From Brevibacillus sp. SYP-B805 (GTDB lineage: Bacteria > Bacillota > Bacilli > Brevibacillales > Brevibacillaceae), in NCBI RefSeq assembly GCF_011059135.1, contig NZ_JAALGD010000002.1:388658-452657 (forward strand): a DNA stretch of 64,000 bases, in the 5' to 3' direction. Below the pieces are notes generated by a model that saw only the letters and a program-made list of their open reading frames with translations, ran no database searches and was not told the DNA's origin. Numbering within the stretch: position 1 is the first letter of the stretch; each line of letters starts with the position of its first letter. The translations under genes and the position numbers were made by a program. This document shows positions 53,801-62,040 of the stretch, in pieces.

Positions 53801-54048
53801 ACTTTGTATCGAATAAATTTCAGTAAGACTATCAAGAAATTGTTCTGGACTACCATTCTGACACCCTTCCCTCCCCCCTTCACCCGTATAACAAAATACA
53901 CAGTCTCTAACATCGTTGTTCATCAACACCTAATTATTGGTATAATTGTTCTTAGATCCCTTTTGAAAAGGGTAGTTTACTTTTCTGGATTTCTCTCGCT
54001 GCATCGGTCATATTAATGTAGTTCACTCCCAAAAAAGAGGTGACCTTA

Positions 54049-54387
54049 TTGTCTAAAAATTTCGGGTTATTCATCCTTATCGCTGGTTTCGTTTGCTTGG
54101 GTTTCTCTATGTTTGAATTCTTAACGTTAGATATGTGGGAAACTCCCAAATACTTTTGGCTTGCGTTTGTTGCCTTGCCGCTTCTCTTTTTTGGCTTTGT
54201 TCTCTCAGCTCCACGCATTCAACGCTCCTTGCTGAATCAGCAACGCGATAACATACGCGAAACCATGAAAGTAATGGCAGATGGGCTGCGAGAAGGGCTT
54301 CATGCAACCAATAAAATTTGTGAAAAATGCAACCATCGAAATGAGGCGTCAGCTATCTATTGTTCCCACTGCGGTACAGCTCTTTAA
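54049..54387 (+). CDS. Membrane protein with C-terminal zinc ribbon
   Basis: The 112-residue product has two helices (LFILIAGFVCLGFSMFEFL and YFWLAFVALPLLFFGFVLS), an amphipathic stretch, and a zinc ribbon at the end: ICEKCNHRNEASAIYCSHCGTAL (CxxC-x13-CxxC). I do not recognise a named family. The TTG at 54049 has GAGGTG six bases upstream; a GTG at 54040 overlaps that site. Confidence 0.65.
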   Translation: MSKNFGLFILIAGFVCLGFSMFEFLTLDMWETPKYFWLAFVALPLLFFGFVLSAPRIQRSLLNQQRDNIRETMKVMADGLREGLHATNKICEKCNHRNEASAIYCSHCGTAL

Positions 54388-54495
54388 ACCCGTTCAAAGC
54401 CACATCATAACTATTTTGTATAACTTGTAACCATTTCCCATATCTCTCGTCTAAAATAAGTAGTCACACAATATCTCATACAATAGGAGGATTCG

Positions 54496-54645
54496 CGGAT
54501 CGACCCCGAAACCAAGGTAAAAACTTTCCATAACGGTATAGACTACGCTGCTCCAAAAGGAACCGCTATCTTTGCCGCAAATGATGGGGTTATTATTTTG
54601 GCAGATAGCGTAAAAGGGTATGGAGAAACCATCATCAAGCATTGA
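54496..54645 (+). pseudogene. Remnant of an M23 (LytM) peptidase gene
   Basis: The frame reads RIDPETKVKTFHNGIDYAAPKGTAIFAANDGVIILADSVKGYGETIIKH and then stops. HNGIDxAAPKGT...A.DGVI and KGYG-x-x-I are the conserved metal-binding core of M23 endopeptidases. Neither the upstream part nor the downstream HxH half is present, so it is a fragment. It may be a relic of a phage or sporulation hydrolase gene. Confidence 0.7.
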
Positions 54646-54764
54646 TTTTTTCAAAAGCAAGTAAGTGAAGCTCTTAGTCACCTTCCGAATGGATAGTTGG
54701 CTGTTTTTTAATAGTAACCTCTTCTTTTCCCAAGCGTATTAATCAGTATCAGAAGCAGAAGGAG

Positions 54765-55016
54765 ATGATTGCTATAAGCCTGTTCCCTCTCTTCTTCTCC
54801 AAGTACAAGTGCCTGGTTTATACCGCTTTTGGCAGTGAAGACTACTTTCGAGTGGCCAATCAATTACAGTCTCATGGGGTGAAATACAAAACCAGGACTT
54901 TCAACAACTCGTATCATTCAACTGATTTTTTCCCCAGAGTGGATAACACGCAGTATGATATCTACGTCAGGTGCGAGGATGAATACAGAGCACAACAAGC
55001 GATCCACGGTAGATAA
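54765..55016 (+). CDS. Small protein of unknown function
   Basis: The 83-residue product (MIAISLFPLFFSKYKCLVYTAFGSEDYFRVANQLQSHGVKYKTRTF...NTQYDIYVRCEDEYRAQQAIHGR) has the pattern of small signal-transducing-like (DUF2007) proteins, with a sequence that alternates strands and helices. AAGGAG abuts the ATG, so the real start could be a later codon. Function is unknown. Confidence 0.5.
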   Translation: MIAISLFPLFFSKYKCLVYTAFGSEDYFRVANQLQSHGVKYKTRTFNNSYHSTDFFPRVDNTQYDIYVRCEDEYRAQQAIHGR

Positions 55017-55124
55017 CTCTGGGGGAGTTATTTTTCATCATACCCGGCAGCAAGAAGACAGATTGTTGCCCCCATCCGTTCGACCGCAGCAAGTTGAAAA
55101 TGCTCTGATTTTTCGCGCCTGTTC

Positions 55125-56165
55125 CTATTTTTTGCGATTTTTAAAAAGCAAATAGAGAAAGAAAGGCGCACCCACCCCCGCTGTAAAGACACCCGCAGGA
55201 ATGTCGAGCGGATGGAAGGCCGTCCTGGCAATCGTGTCGGCGACAAGAAGCAGCAGGCTGCCTGAAAGCGCCGCAACCGGAATTAATCCGCCATGGGATG
55301 GCCCGACCAGTTTTCTGGCGATGTGCGGGGCAATCAAGCCGATAAATCCAATCGCTCCGGCCACCGCCACGGCCGAGCCTGCCAGCGCCACGCTGATGAA
55401 CAGCAGCAGGCAGCGGTGAAGTTGAACAGGAATTCCCAACCCTTTGGCAATATCGTCCCCTAACACCTGAACATTGAGGTTTCGGGAATAAATGATCGCC
55501 AACGGGATAAAGACCGCCACCCACGGCAGCATGGTATACACATTTTCCCACGATGCGCCGTAAATGCTTCCCGTCAGCCAGATATAGGCGCGACTGGCCG
55601 CCGTAATCGGGCTGAGGATAATCATCAGCATCGTTAATGCATGGGTCGTCGCTGCAACCCCAATCCCGATCAGCACCAGCCTCGTGGAAGTCACCCCTTT
55701 ATTCCATGCCAACAAATAAATGATGATCGAAACCAATCCAGCCCCCAAAAAAGCGGCTGCCGGAAGCCACTGTATGCTTACCGTCCCCGCCAGGTAGGTA
55801 ATGAACGCCACTGCCGCGAATGCCGCTCCCCCGGTAATCCCGATAATATCCGGCGAGGCCAGCGGATTGCGGACAATCCCCTGCAGGATCGATCCGGAAA
55901 CGCTCAGAGCCGCTCCACACAGCACGGCGACGATGGCGCGTGGAAGCCGCAGCGTACCGATAACCAACGCATTCTCCGCTGTTCCCAGCCCCAGCATCGT
56001 TTTGAGCACATCCAGTGGGGATGTGTTTTTGCTGCCCAAGAGGATGCTGAAGACAAAAGCAGTGAGCGAGAATGCCGCCAGCAGCGTGAACACAACGACC
56101 GTTCTCCTGGGCACCAGGAATGAAAACATGCCCGTTTTGCTCCGAAACGTGATCAGCCGATTCAT
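55125..56165 (-). CDS. Iron-siderophore ABC permease, FecCD family (second)
   Basis: The 346-residue permease has about nine or ten helices. FecCD features are LRLPRAIVAVLCGAALSVSGSILQGIVRNPLASPDIIGITGGAAFAA, then GDDIAKGLGIPVQLHR and AGAIGFIGLIAPHIARKLVGPSHGGLIPVAALSGSLLLLVAD. Its ATG overlaps the stop of the first permease by four bases (ATGA). It is the last gene of the uptake operon. Resembles YfhA of Bacillus. Confidence 0.93.
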   Translation of the reverse strand: MNRLITFRSKTGMFSFLVPRRTVVVFTLLAAFSLTAFVFSILLGSKNTSPLDVLKTMLGLGTAENALVIGTLRLPRAIVAVLCGAALSVSGSILQGIVRNPLASPDIIGITGGAAFAAVAFITYLAGTVSIQWLPAAAFLGAGLVSIIIYLLAWNKGVTSTRLVLIGIGVAATTHALTMLMIILSPITAASRAYIWLTGSIYGASWENVYTMLPWVAVFIPLAIIYSRNLNVQVLGDDIAKGLGIPVQLHRCLLLFISVALAGSAVAVAGAIGFIGLIAPHIARKLVGPSHGGLIPVAALSGSLLLLVADTIARTAFHPLDIPAGVFTAGVGAPFFLYLLFKNRKK

Positions 56166-57187
56166 TGCGAAGCCCCTTTCGAGCGAAACTCCTTCCGAGC
56201 CGTATAAATAAAAAATGGCGCTCCGAACAATGCCGTCATCACTCCGATCGGCATCTCGGCGGGCATAATCAGAAAACGCGCAGCAATGTCTGCAATCAAC
56301 AGCAGGACCGCTCCTAGCACGGCGCTGTAAGGAATGACCCAGCGATAATCGACGCCAACCAGAAAACGGGCAATGTGCGGAATAACGAGCCCTACAAATC
56401 CGATGGAACCGGCTACCGCGACAGAACTTCCCGCCAGCAGAATGACCGTCATGGCGATTGAAATTTTGACAAGGCCCGTCTTTTGTCCCAGCCCTTTGGC
56501 GATATCCTCTCCTGAAGAAAGGATGTTGACAGGATGTGCCAGCACATGCGCGGTTATTCCGGCTGCGAGCATGTAGGGCAGGAGCGGAATCAGCTTCTCC
56601 GCGTCTTTGCCGGCGACAGAACCGGCCAACCAGAACAGCACATTTTGCAGGCCCGTTTCATTCAGTACCAGCATCCCTTGGGTAAACGAGGAGAACAATG
56701 CTGTCATTGCCGAACCGGCCAACACGATATTGATCGGGGTCATGCCGTCCCGCCCCAAGGAACCGAGAAAATAAACAATCAAAGCTGAAATGCCCGCTCC
56801 CAAAAAGGCAACCCACACCAATTGCTCCATACGGGTGATGGGTAAAAATGCCAATGCCATCACCACAAAAAAAACAGCCCCGGCATTGATACCGAAAATG
56901 CTTGGAGAAGCCAGTGGATTTCGGGTCAGCGCCTGCATCAGGGCGCCGGCAACGGCCAGATTCCCTCCGATCAGAGCGGCAAAGATGGCGCGAGGGAGCC
57001 TTGTCGTCTGGATAATCACATGTTCGCTCGATGACCCGTCATAATTAAGAAATGACTCGACAACCGTTTGAACGCCAATCTTCGTCGTCCCAAAGGCGAT
57101 ACTGGCAACAAATGAAAGCATGAGAAGAAAAATGCCAAACACCAAACCCAGAGCTCTGGGAAAAGTCTGGTGCAGTAATGGACGCAC
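56162..57187 (-). CDS. Iron-siderophore ABC permease, FecCD family (first)
   Basis: The 341-residue permease has the same FecCD pattern: TTRLPRAIFAALIGGNLAVAGALMQALTRNPLASPSIFGINAGA, LSSGEDIAKGLGQKTGLVKI and GSIGFVGLVIPHIARFLVGVDYRWVIPYSAVLGAVLLLIAD. I start it at the GTG at 57187 because GGGAGG lies six bases upstream; the frame extends to 57232. It forms a heterodimer with the next gene product. No ATPase gene is in the operon, so a shared ATPase (YusV/FhuC type) is needed. Confidence 0.93.
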   Translation of the reverse strand: MRPLLHQTFPRALGLVFGIFLLMLSFVASIAFGTTKIGVQTVVESFLNYDGSSSEHVIIQTTRLPRAIFAALIGGNLAVAGALMQALTRNPLASPSIFGINAGAVFFVVMALAFLPITRMEQLVWVAFLGAGISALIVYFLGSLGRDGMTPINIVLAGSAMTALFSSFTQGMLVLNETGLQNVLFWLAGSVAGKDAEKLIPLLPYMLAAGITAHVLAHPVNILSSGEDIAKGLGQKTGLVKISIAMTVILLAGSSVAVAGSIGFVGLVIPHIARFLVGVDYRWVIPYSAVLGAVLLLIADIAARFLIMPAEMPIGVMTALFGAPFFIYTARKEFRSKGASQ

Positions 57188-57247
57188 AACAATCCTCCCT
57201 CGTCGAAGATTCCTACACTGCCCGGCGTTCACGCAACGAAGCGGGTT

Positions 57248-57282
57248 GAAAGAAAACTGTTGACACCATCATCGGTCAACAG
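57248..57282 (-). terminator. Attenuator between binding-protein and permease genes
   Basis: On the minus strand CTGTTGAC (57282-57275) and GTCAACAG (57264-57257) pair and are followed by TTTTCTTTC. It lies 18 bases after the binding-protein stop and should lower permease expression relative to the receptor. Confidence 0.7.
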
Positions 57283-57299
57283 CCTCTTCGTTTGATATG

Positions 57300-58301
57300 C
57301 TATTTTAACCCATAGATGTCATAGAGATCTTCCAGCATCTCCACCGCCGCCAACGGACCGGAACCGTTGTTCCAAACCGCCGTATCCACCTCGAATACCC
57401 GATTGTTTTTCACGGCGCGCAGATTTTTCCACAGCGGATGCCCGGTCCATTCTTTTCTCAAATCCAATCGGCCGTCATCTCTTGTCGTGCTCGTCTGATC
57501 GAAGATGATATCAGCATCCATCTGCGGGATGTTTTCTTTGGAAGTGAGCTTGACGCCCCATTCTTCACCTTTCTGGGTGGCCGGCCGGGCGATTCCCAAC
57601 TCGTCCAAAACAAGCGCTGAAAATCCGGTATACACGATGCGGGCATGATCCGGCCGGAAGTCGACGATGCCAGCTTCCAGTTTTAATTGATCGCCCATCT
57701 TTTCTTTGAAATCAGCTACTTTTTTCGCCCACTCTGCCAGAAATTTTTCCTCTTCATCCTTTTTGTTCAGCGCTTCCGCAGTCAGGCGCAACGTATCCTT
57801 CCACAGATGCACCTCTTCGGTCATGACCGTTGGCGCGATTGCCGACAATTGCGCATAAATGGCTTCGTGGCGTGTCTTGGAAGCGATGATCAGGTCCGGA
57901 TGAAGCGAAACGATTGCTTCCAGGTTGGGCTGGTTTTCCGACCCCAGGTTGGTCACTCCGTCCATCTTGTCCCTGATGTAAAGGTACCAAGGCTGTTCGA
58001 TCCAGGATTCAACGGCTCCCACAGGTTTGACTCCCAACGCCAATGCGGCGTCGGTAGCCCCTTGAAAGAGGGTGACCACTCTTGCAGGGGTGCCTTTCAC
58101 TTCGGTAGTCCCCATTGCATGCTGAATCACCCGGACATTTTGTTTTTCAGTTTCTTGTGCTTGTGTCGGTTGAGAAGATGCTTCCGATTGCGCCGGTTGA
58201 GAGGGCGCCCCCGTTTGCGGATTTCCTCCGCAACCAGCGATGGCAAACACCAGCAGAACAATCGTCGCCATAAGCAATGACCATTGTTGATACCGAACCA
58301 C
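57300..58301 (-). CDS. Iron-siderophore binding lipoprotein
   Basis: The 333-residue receptor has a signal peptide with lipobox (FAIAGCGGNPQTG), a Ser/Gln-rich linker, and a class III periplasmic-binding fold: VVTLFQGATDAALALGVKPVGAVESWIEQPWYLYIRDKMDGVTNLGSENQPNLEAIVSLHPDLIIASKTRHEAIY and the C-terminal HPLWKNLRAVKNNRVFEVDTAVWN. Closest functional guess is a YfiY-type (schizokinen/arthrobactin) receptor, by its gene order with YfiZ- and YfhA-like permeases. GTG start with GGGGGAGG nine bases upstream. Confidence 0.92.
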   Translation of the reverse strand: MVRYQQWSLLMATIVLLVFAIAGCGGNPQTGAPSQPAQSEASSQPTQAQETEKQNVRVIQHAMGTTEVKGTPARVVTLFQGATDAALALGVKPVGAVESWIEQPWYLYIRDKMDGVTNLGSENQPNLEAIVSLHPDLIIASKTRHEAIYAQLSAIAPTVMTEEVHLWKDTLRLTAEALNKKDEEEKFLAEWAKKVADFKEKMGDQLKLEAGIVDFRPDHARIVYTGFSALVLDELGIARPATQKGEEWGVKLTSKENIPQMDADIIFDQTSTTRDDGRLDLRKEWTGHPLWKNLRAVKNNRVFEVDTAVWNNGSGPLAAVEMLEDLYDIYGLK

Positions 58302-58428
58302 TCCTGTTTCCTCCCCCTGTTTTCCAATGTTGTCGATGCTACTGCCATTTCACTTGCGGCCAACCGTCCCGGTCATCCTGTCCAGATATGCAGCGCACGC
58401 TTCCCCGTCGAGCAATGCGGAATGGGAT

Positions 58429-60366
58429 TTATAGCAGGGCTTCGGCAATTTGATCCACAACCAGATTGTTTCCAAGCGGACCGTAATAACCGACCCAGAC
58501 GGTCGTGTTGACCGTGCATACCCGGTTGGCTTTTACCACACGCAGGCCCTTCCAAATCGCTGTCTGCTGATACGCTTTCGTCAATTCCGCATTGGAGTCG
58601 TCCTGCAAGACGAAGAGGCAGTCGGCGTTCAATTCCGGCATTGCGTCAAGTGCAATGAACGCGCTCGTCCTATGGCTGTCCATGGCCATTGCCGGTGGCG
58701 CCATGCCGAGATCACGGTACAAAATCTTTGCCGTGCGATGCGCGGTCGTATGCAGCCTGATCATGTTGTCGCGCGGCCGGATCAAGGAAACAGTCTGACT
58801 GCCCAGCTTGGCTGCAAGCGCGTCCTTCAGATGGACAATTTTGCGATTGTATGCGTCGATCACTTGCTGCGCCTCCAGTTCCCTGCCCATAATTTTCCCG
58901 AGCATCGGCAGGGTGGATCGCCAATCTTCATTTCTCTCAAGCATCAGCGTCGGCGCAATCTTGACCAACTCGTCATAAATGTTCTCCTGAACCTCCGTAC
59001 AAATGATCAGATCCGGTTCTGCCTGGGCAATGGCCTCCACATCAGGCTTCTCCTTCGTCCCCACCACCTTGAGATCCCCCAGTTTATCCGTCAAATATCC
59101 GGGAAATAGCGCGGTGTCCGACGTACCGATTACGCTGCCAATCGGCTGTTTGCCCAGCGCCAGCAGTTGATCGATATACTGGTAATCCAGTACGACAATT
59201 TTCGTCGGAGTTTGTGCCAGCTCCAGTTCGCCTTTCAGGTGCTTGATGTTTATCCGGATGTTCCCTGCCTTTCCCCCTTTTGAATTGACATGTCCTGTTT
59301 TTCCGTTGGTGACAGCTGGTTGAATCGTATGACTGTCGGCTGTGGATGCCGCTGTTGGACCGCTGTAATCGTGTATACCCATCCCTTCTTGATAATGAAT
59401 ACCATTCTCGACAACATCACTATACATGGGCACTTTCCTGGAGACAATGTACGATTGCGACAGTCGCGATGGATTTTGGCGACGGATTTGGGGGTGCCAT
59501 GCCTGTTCCTTGAATCGGCTTGGAGAAATGCCCATATATTTTTTAAACATCCGGCTAAAATAGTAGCTGTCCGAATAGCCGACAGCCTCGGCAATTTGGG
59601 CGATCGGGACATCCATCTGTAGCAGCAATGCCTTGGCTTTTTCCAAACGAACCTGAATCAGATACTCCATCGGCCCAACATGCAGTTCCGCTCTGAACAG
59701 CCGCTGCAACCGCCTAGCGTTGCAGTCCAGCAGCGCTGCCAATGAATGCAGTGTAATGGGCTCGGCGTAATGCTCATCCATATAGCGAATCGCTTGGGCA
59801 ACAATTTTCGGTAGAGTCGTCTCTTCCTCGAGGGCCTGCAGCTTCAGCAGTTCATAAACGAACTGATGGAACAAAACATTGACATGAAACTTTTCCAGCA
59901 TGCCGTTTTGCTGCCATTCGCGGTGCATCTGCTCCACTCTCAAATAGAGGGAGAGTGGATGCCGCGGCGCAAAGCCGTATTGAAGCTGAAAAGGATTGCT
60001 GGTTTGTTGCAAGCGCAGCAGATCCTGGCGTCGCGGCATCGTCAAAACGGCTTGATAAAACACCATGTAATATTCAAATACGTCCGCCACCTGTACAATC
60101 TCGAGGACAGTGCCTTTGCCAGCATGACAAACATGGTATTTGTCCGTCTCATACGCTGTTTGATCGAGCAGCATCAGCGCCTTGCCCCGTATCGGCAGCA
60201 AAAATGCGCTGGCCAGAAGTTGATACGCACGAAGTTGTTCACCCGGCTGCATGATGGCATGGCGTACGTCCAGCACCTTGAGAGCCGCCTGATTCCACAG
60301 CAGCATATGGTCCTGCAGTGACAATTCCCATTCCCCCTCCCGAAATGCGTTTAAATGTACCGCCAT
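58429..60366 (-). CDS. btr: AraC-type regulator fused to a siderophore-binding domain (Btr-like)
   Basis: The 645-residue protein has an N-terminal sensor-like region (to about 180), an AraC HTH pair near 195-295 (ITLHSLAALLDCNARRLQRLFRAEL and IAQIAEAVGYSDSYYFSRMFKKYMGISPSRFK) and, from about 375, a periplasmic-binding-type domain (TKIVVLDYQYIDQLLALGKQPIGSVIG; GDLKVVGTKEKPDVEAIAQAEPDLIICTEVQ). There is no signal peptide, so this binding fold is cytoplasmic and senses an iron-siderophore or free siderophore, as Btr does in Bacillus. It is the first gene of the uptake operon and is under a Fur box. Confidence 0.93.
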   Translation of the reverse strand: MAVHLNAFREGEWELSLQDHMLLWNQAALKVLDVRHAIMQPGEQLRAYQLLASAFLLPIRGKALMLLDQTAYETDKYHVCHAGKGTVLEIVQVADVFEYYMVFYQAVLTMPRRQDLLRLQQTSNPFQLQYGFAPRHPLSLYLRVEQMHREWQQNGMLEKFHVNVLFHQFVYELLKLQALEEETTLPKIVAQAIRYMDEHYAEPITLHSLAALLDCNARRLQRLFRAELHVGPMEYLIQVRLEKAKALLLQMDVPIAQIAEAVGYSDSYYFSRMFKKYMGISPSRFKEQAWHPQIRRQNPSRLSQSYIVSRKVPMYSDVVENGIHYQEGMGIHDYSGPTAASTADSHTIQPAVTNGKTGHVNSKGGKAGNIRINIKHLKGELELAQTPTKIVVLDYQYIDQLLALGKQPIGSVIGTSDTALFPGYLTDKLGDLKVVGTKEKPDVEAIAQAEPDLIICTEVQENIYDELVKIAPTLMLERNEDWRSTLPMLGKIMGRELEAQQVIDAYNRKIVHLKDALAAKLGSQTVSLIRPRDNMIRLHTTAHRTAKILYRDLGMAPPAMAMDSHRTSAFIALDAMPELNADCLFVLQDDSNAELTKAYQQTAIWKGLRVVKANRVCTVNTTVWVGYYGPLGNNLVVDQIAEALL

Positions 60367-60377
60367 TGGATGAGCTT

Positions 60378-60406
60378 ATTATATCGATAATGATTCTCAT
60401 CATCAA
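60378..60406 (-). promoter_or_regulatory. Promoter with Fur box for the siderophore operon
   Basis: TTGATG (60406-60401) and TATAAT (60383-60378) are separated by 17 bases on the minus strand. The plus strand 60386-60404 reads GATAATGATTCTCATCATC, 16 of 19 positions of the Fur box GATAATGATAATCATTATC, and it fills the spacer and part of the -35. Iron-loaded Fur should block the promoter. Confidence 0.92.
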
Positions 60407-60700
60407 TTATAAGCGTTCCAATTTGTGGTACGAAACCCTGTTTGTCAGTCGGGCGGTTCCGGATCAGCGGTCCGCTTGACCAGCTGCACGGTAATGGCTG
60501 AAGTACGGGAACAAAATAAAAAAACGGCAGTGGATGCCGTTTCCATTACAAGAGGCACTACATCAATTTGAAAAAGATGAAGTTTACTGGAATAAAGGCC
60601 CGAAAGTAGGTGGTGTATGAACATATAAGTAACCTTTATGAAGCAGTGATAAATCAAATTTTCTGAACCCGGGTCCTTACATCGAGCAGATCTACATCTT
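60407..60700. other. Divergent gap with an orphan terminator
   Basis: No gene is supported. On the minus strand AAACGGCA (60542-60535) and TGCCGTTT (60529-60522) pair and are followed by TTTTTATTTTG, a good terminator that has no evident minus-strand gene upstream. A short plus-strand frame (MPFPLQEALHQFEKDEVYW...) from about 60,536 has no ribosome site and may be a gene remnant. Confidence 0.55.
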
Positions 60701-60730
60701 TTGACCTTCCTTGCCGATATTCCTTATTAT
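60701..60730 (+). promoter_or_regulatory. Promoter of the XRE-STAS regulator
   Basis: TTGACC (60701-60706) and TATTAT (60725-60730) are separated by 18 bases, 31 bases before the start codon. Confidence 0.65.
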
Positions 60731-60760
60731 AGACAGGAGTACTGGTAGGAGGTCTTTTTC

Positions 60761-61447
60761 ATGGACATTCGATCAGAGTTTGGACAGAGGATACGGGAGC
60801 TTCGAGCAAGAAGCGGCATGTCGCAGGAGATGTTAGCATACAGAACGGGGCTGGACCGGACATACATCAGTGGTGTTGAGCGGGGAGAACGCAATATCAG
60901 TCTTGTGAACATCGAAAAGATCGCAGCGGCGCTTCAAGTGTCGGTAGCTTATTTGTTCTCCAACGAGAGGTTTTCGGCAACTCCTGCCTATCAGCCCAAG
61001 GAGTTTACCGTTCCGTTCCTGGAACGTTTCCAATATAAACTGGATCACGAAAAGAAGATATTGGCCTTTACTGTGAGCGGATTGCTTACCGGCAAAGATG
61101 TGGACCATATGAACGCTACATTGATGGGGATTTGTTCGGTCTTTGGCAAAGGTGAGCTGACCCTGTTTGTCGATCATCGGGACATGAAAGCTTCGGATGG
61201 AGAGCCAGCGGTTTATTCGCCCGAAGTGGCCGAACGAGCTGTCGTGTTTCAACAAAATCTGCTGAGATACAGCAGTAGGGCTGTGGTGCTGTGCAACTCA
61301 GAGTTTCAAGTTCAGCAATTGAATCATGTGACTCGGGAGAGCGGTATCCCCTCCATTCATCTTTATGGACAGGATAAAGAAATGGTTGGTAGGGCATACG
61401 AACTGTTGGGCATCCATGGTAACGAACTTATCAAAGCAAAAAAGTAA
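60761..61447 (+). CDS. XRE-family regulator with C-terminal STAS/SpoIIAA-like domain
   Basis: The 228-residue protein has an N-terminal XRE HTH (EFGQRIRELRARSGMSQEMLAYRTGLDRTYISGVERGERNISLVNIEKIAAALQV), close to controller proteins of restriction systems. From about residue 95 it has a SpoIIAA-like fold: HEKKILAFTVSGLLTGKDVDHMN, ELTLFVDHRDMKASDG, and RAVVLCNSEFQVQQLNHVTRESG. That fusion is uncommon and its ligand unknown. GGAGG precedes the ATG at 60761. Confidence 0.8.
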   Translation: MDIRSEFGQRIRELRARSGMSQEMLAYRTGLDRTYISGVERGERNISLVNIEKIAAALQVSVAYLFSNERFSATPAYQPKEFTVPFLERFQYKLDHEKKILAFTVSGLLTGKDVDHMNATLMGICSVFGKGELTLFVDHRDMKASDGEPAVYSPEVAERAVVFQQNLLRYSSRAVVLCNSEFQVQQLNHVTRESGIPSIHLYGQDKEMVGRAYELLGIHGNELIKAKK

Positions 61448-61661
61448 AAACTGCCAGGTTCGCTTCCGGCGGTCTTTGAATATTGAGGAAGAGCAAGGTA
61501 TGAGTGGATCTGCAAAAAGCGAAAAACGCCCGCATATGGGCATCTCTCTTTCCCCCATCATACCTCGACAGGGAATTGGTATAATAACGTCAGAACATTC
61601 GTTTGTATGTGAATTTCGATACAATTTTACATGTAAAACAGCGTAAAGGAGTTGTTACTGG

Positions 61662-61880
61662 ATGCCTATTATTAACGTGAAAATTGCGAAAGGACGAACG
61701 ATTGAACAAAAACAACAGTTCGTGGAAGCCATTACAAAAGCATCAGCCGAAATACTAAACGTGAAAGAAGAATGGGTGACAGTCGTCTTCGATGAATATG
61801 AAAGAGACTGTTGGGCTTCTGGTGGCACCCTTCACTCCACTAAATTTGGCGAAGGATTCGGGAAGATGGGGACGGAATGA
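61662..61880 (+). CDS. 4-oxalocrotonate tautomerase-family protein
   Basis: The 72-residue protein begins MPIINVKIAKGRTIEQKQQFVEAIT with the catalytic Pro2 of the tautomerase superfamily, and contains EEWVTVVFDEY. Members tautomerise 2-hydroxymuconate-like acids or act on phenylpyruvate. The product is slightly longer than the typical 62 residues. AAAGGAG precedes it. It stands alone between the regulator and the minus-strand cluster. Confidence 0.88.
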   Translation: MPIINVKIAKGRTIEQKQQFVEAITKASAEILNVKEEWVTVVFDEYERDCWASGGTLHSTKFGEGFGKMGTE

Positions 61881-61984
61881 TTACCTTATGCTTCCACATA
61901 ACAAAGTACTTGCCGCGATAGGTCGCCTCACTGAAGGTGCGTATGCTCGCCGGCTCTAATAACATTAGATATATTCAATAAACT

Positions 61985-62019
61985 AAAAGAGGGATGGCAA
62001 TATACCTTCCCCTCTTTCA
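61985..62019. terminator. Hairpin between the tautomerase and the nuclease-like gene
   Basis: AAAGAGGGATGG and CCTTCCCCTCTTT pair imperfectly around CAATATA, in an AT-rich intergenic region. It may end both converging transcripts. Confidence 0.6.
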
Positions 62020-62040
62020 ATATTACAACTCAATTTCTTT

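Noticed and set aside
58302..58428. A second Fur box or promoter before the binding-protein gene
   Set aside because: No GATAATGAT-like sequence or promoter hexamers are visible; the gene is probably read from the btr promoter.
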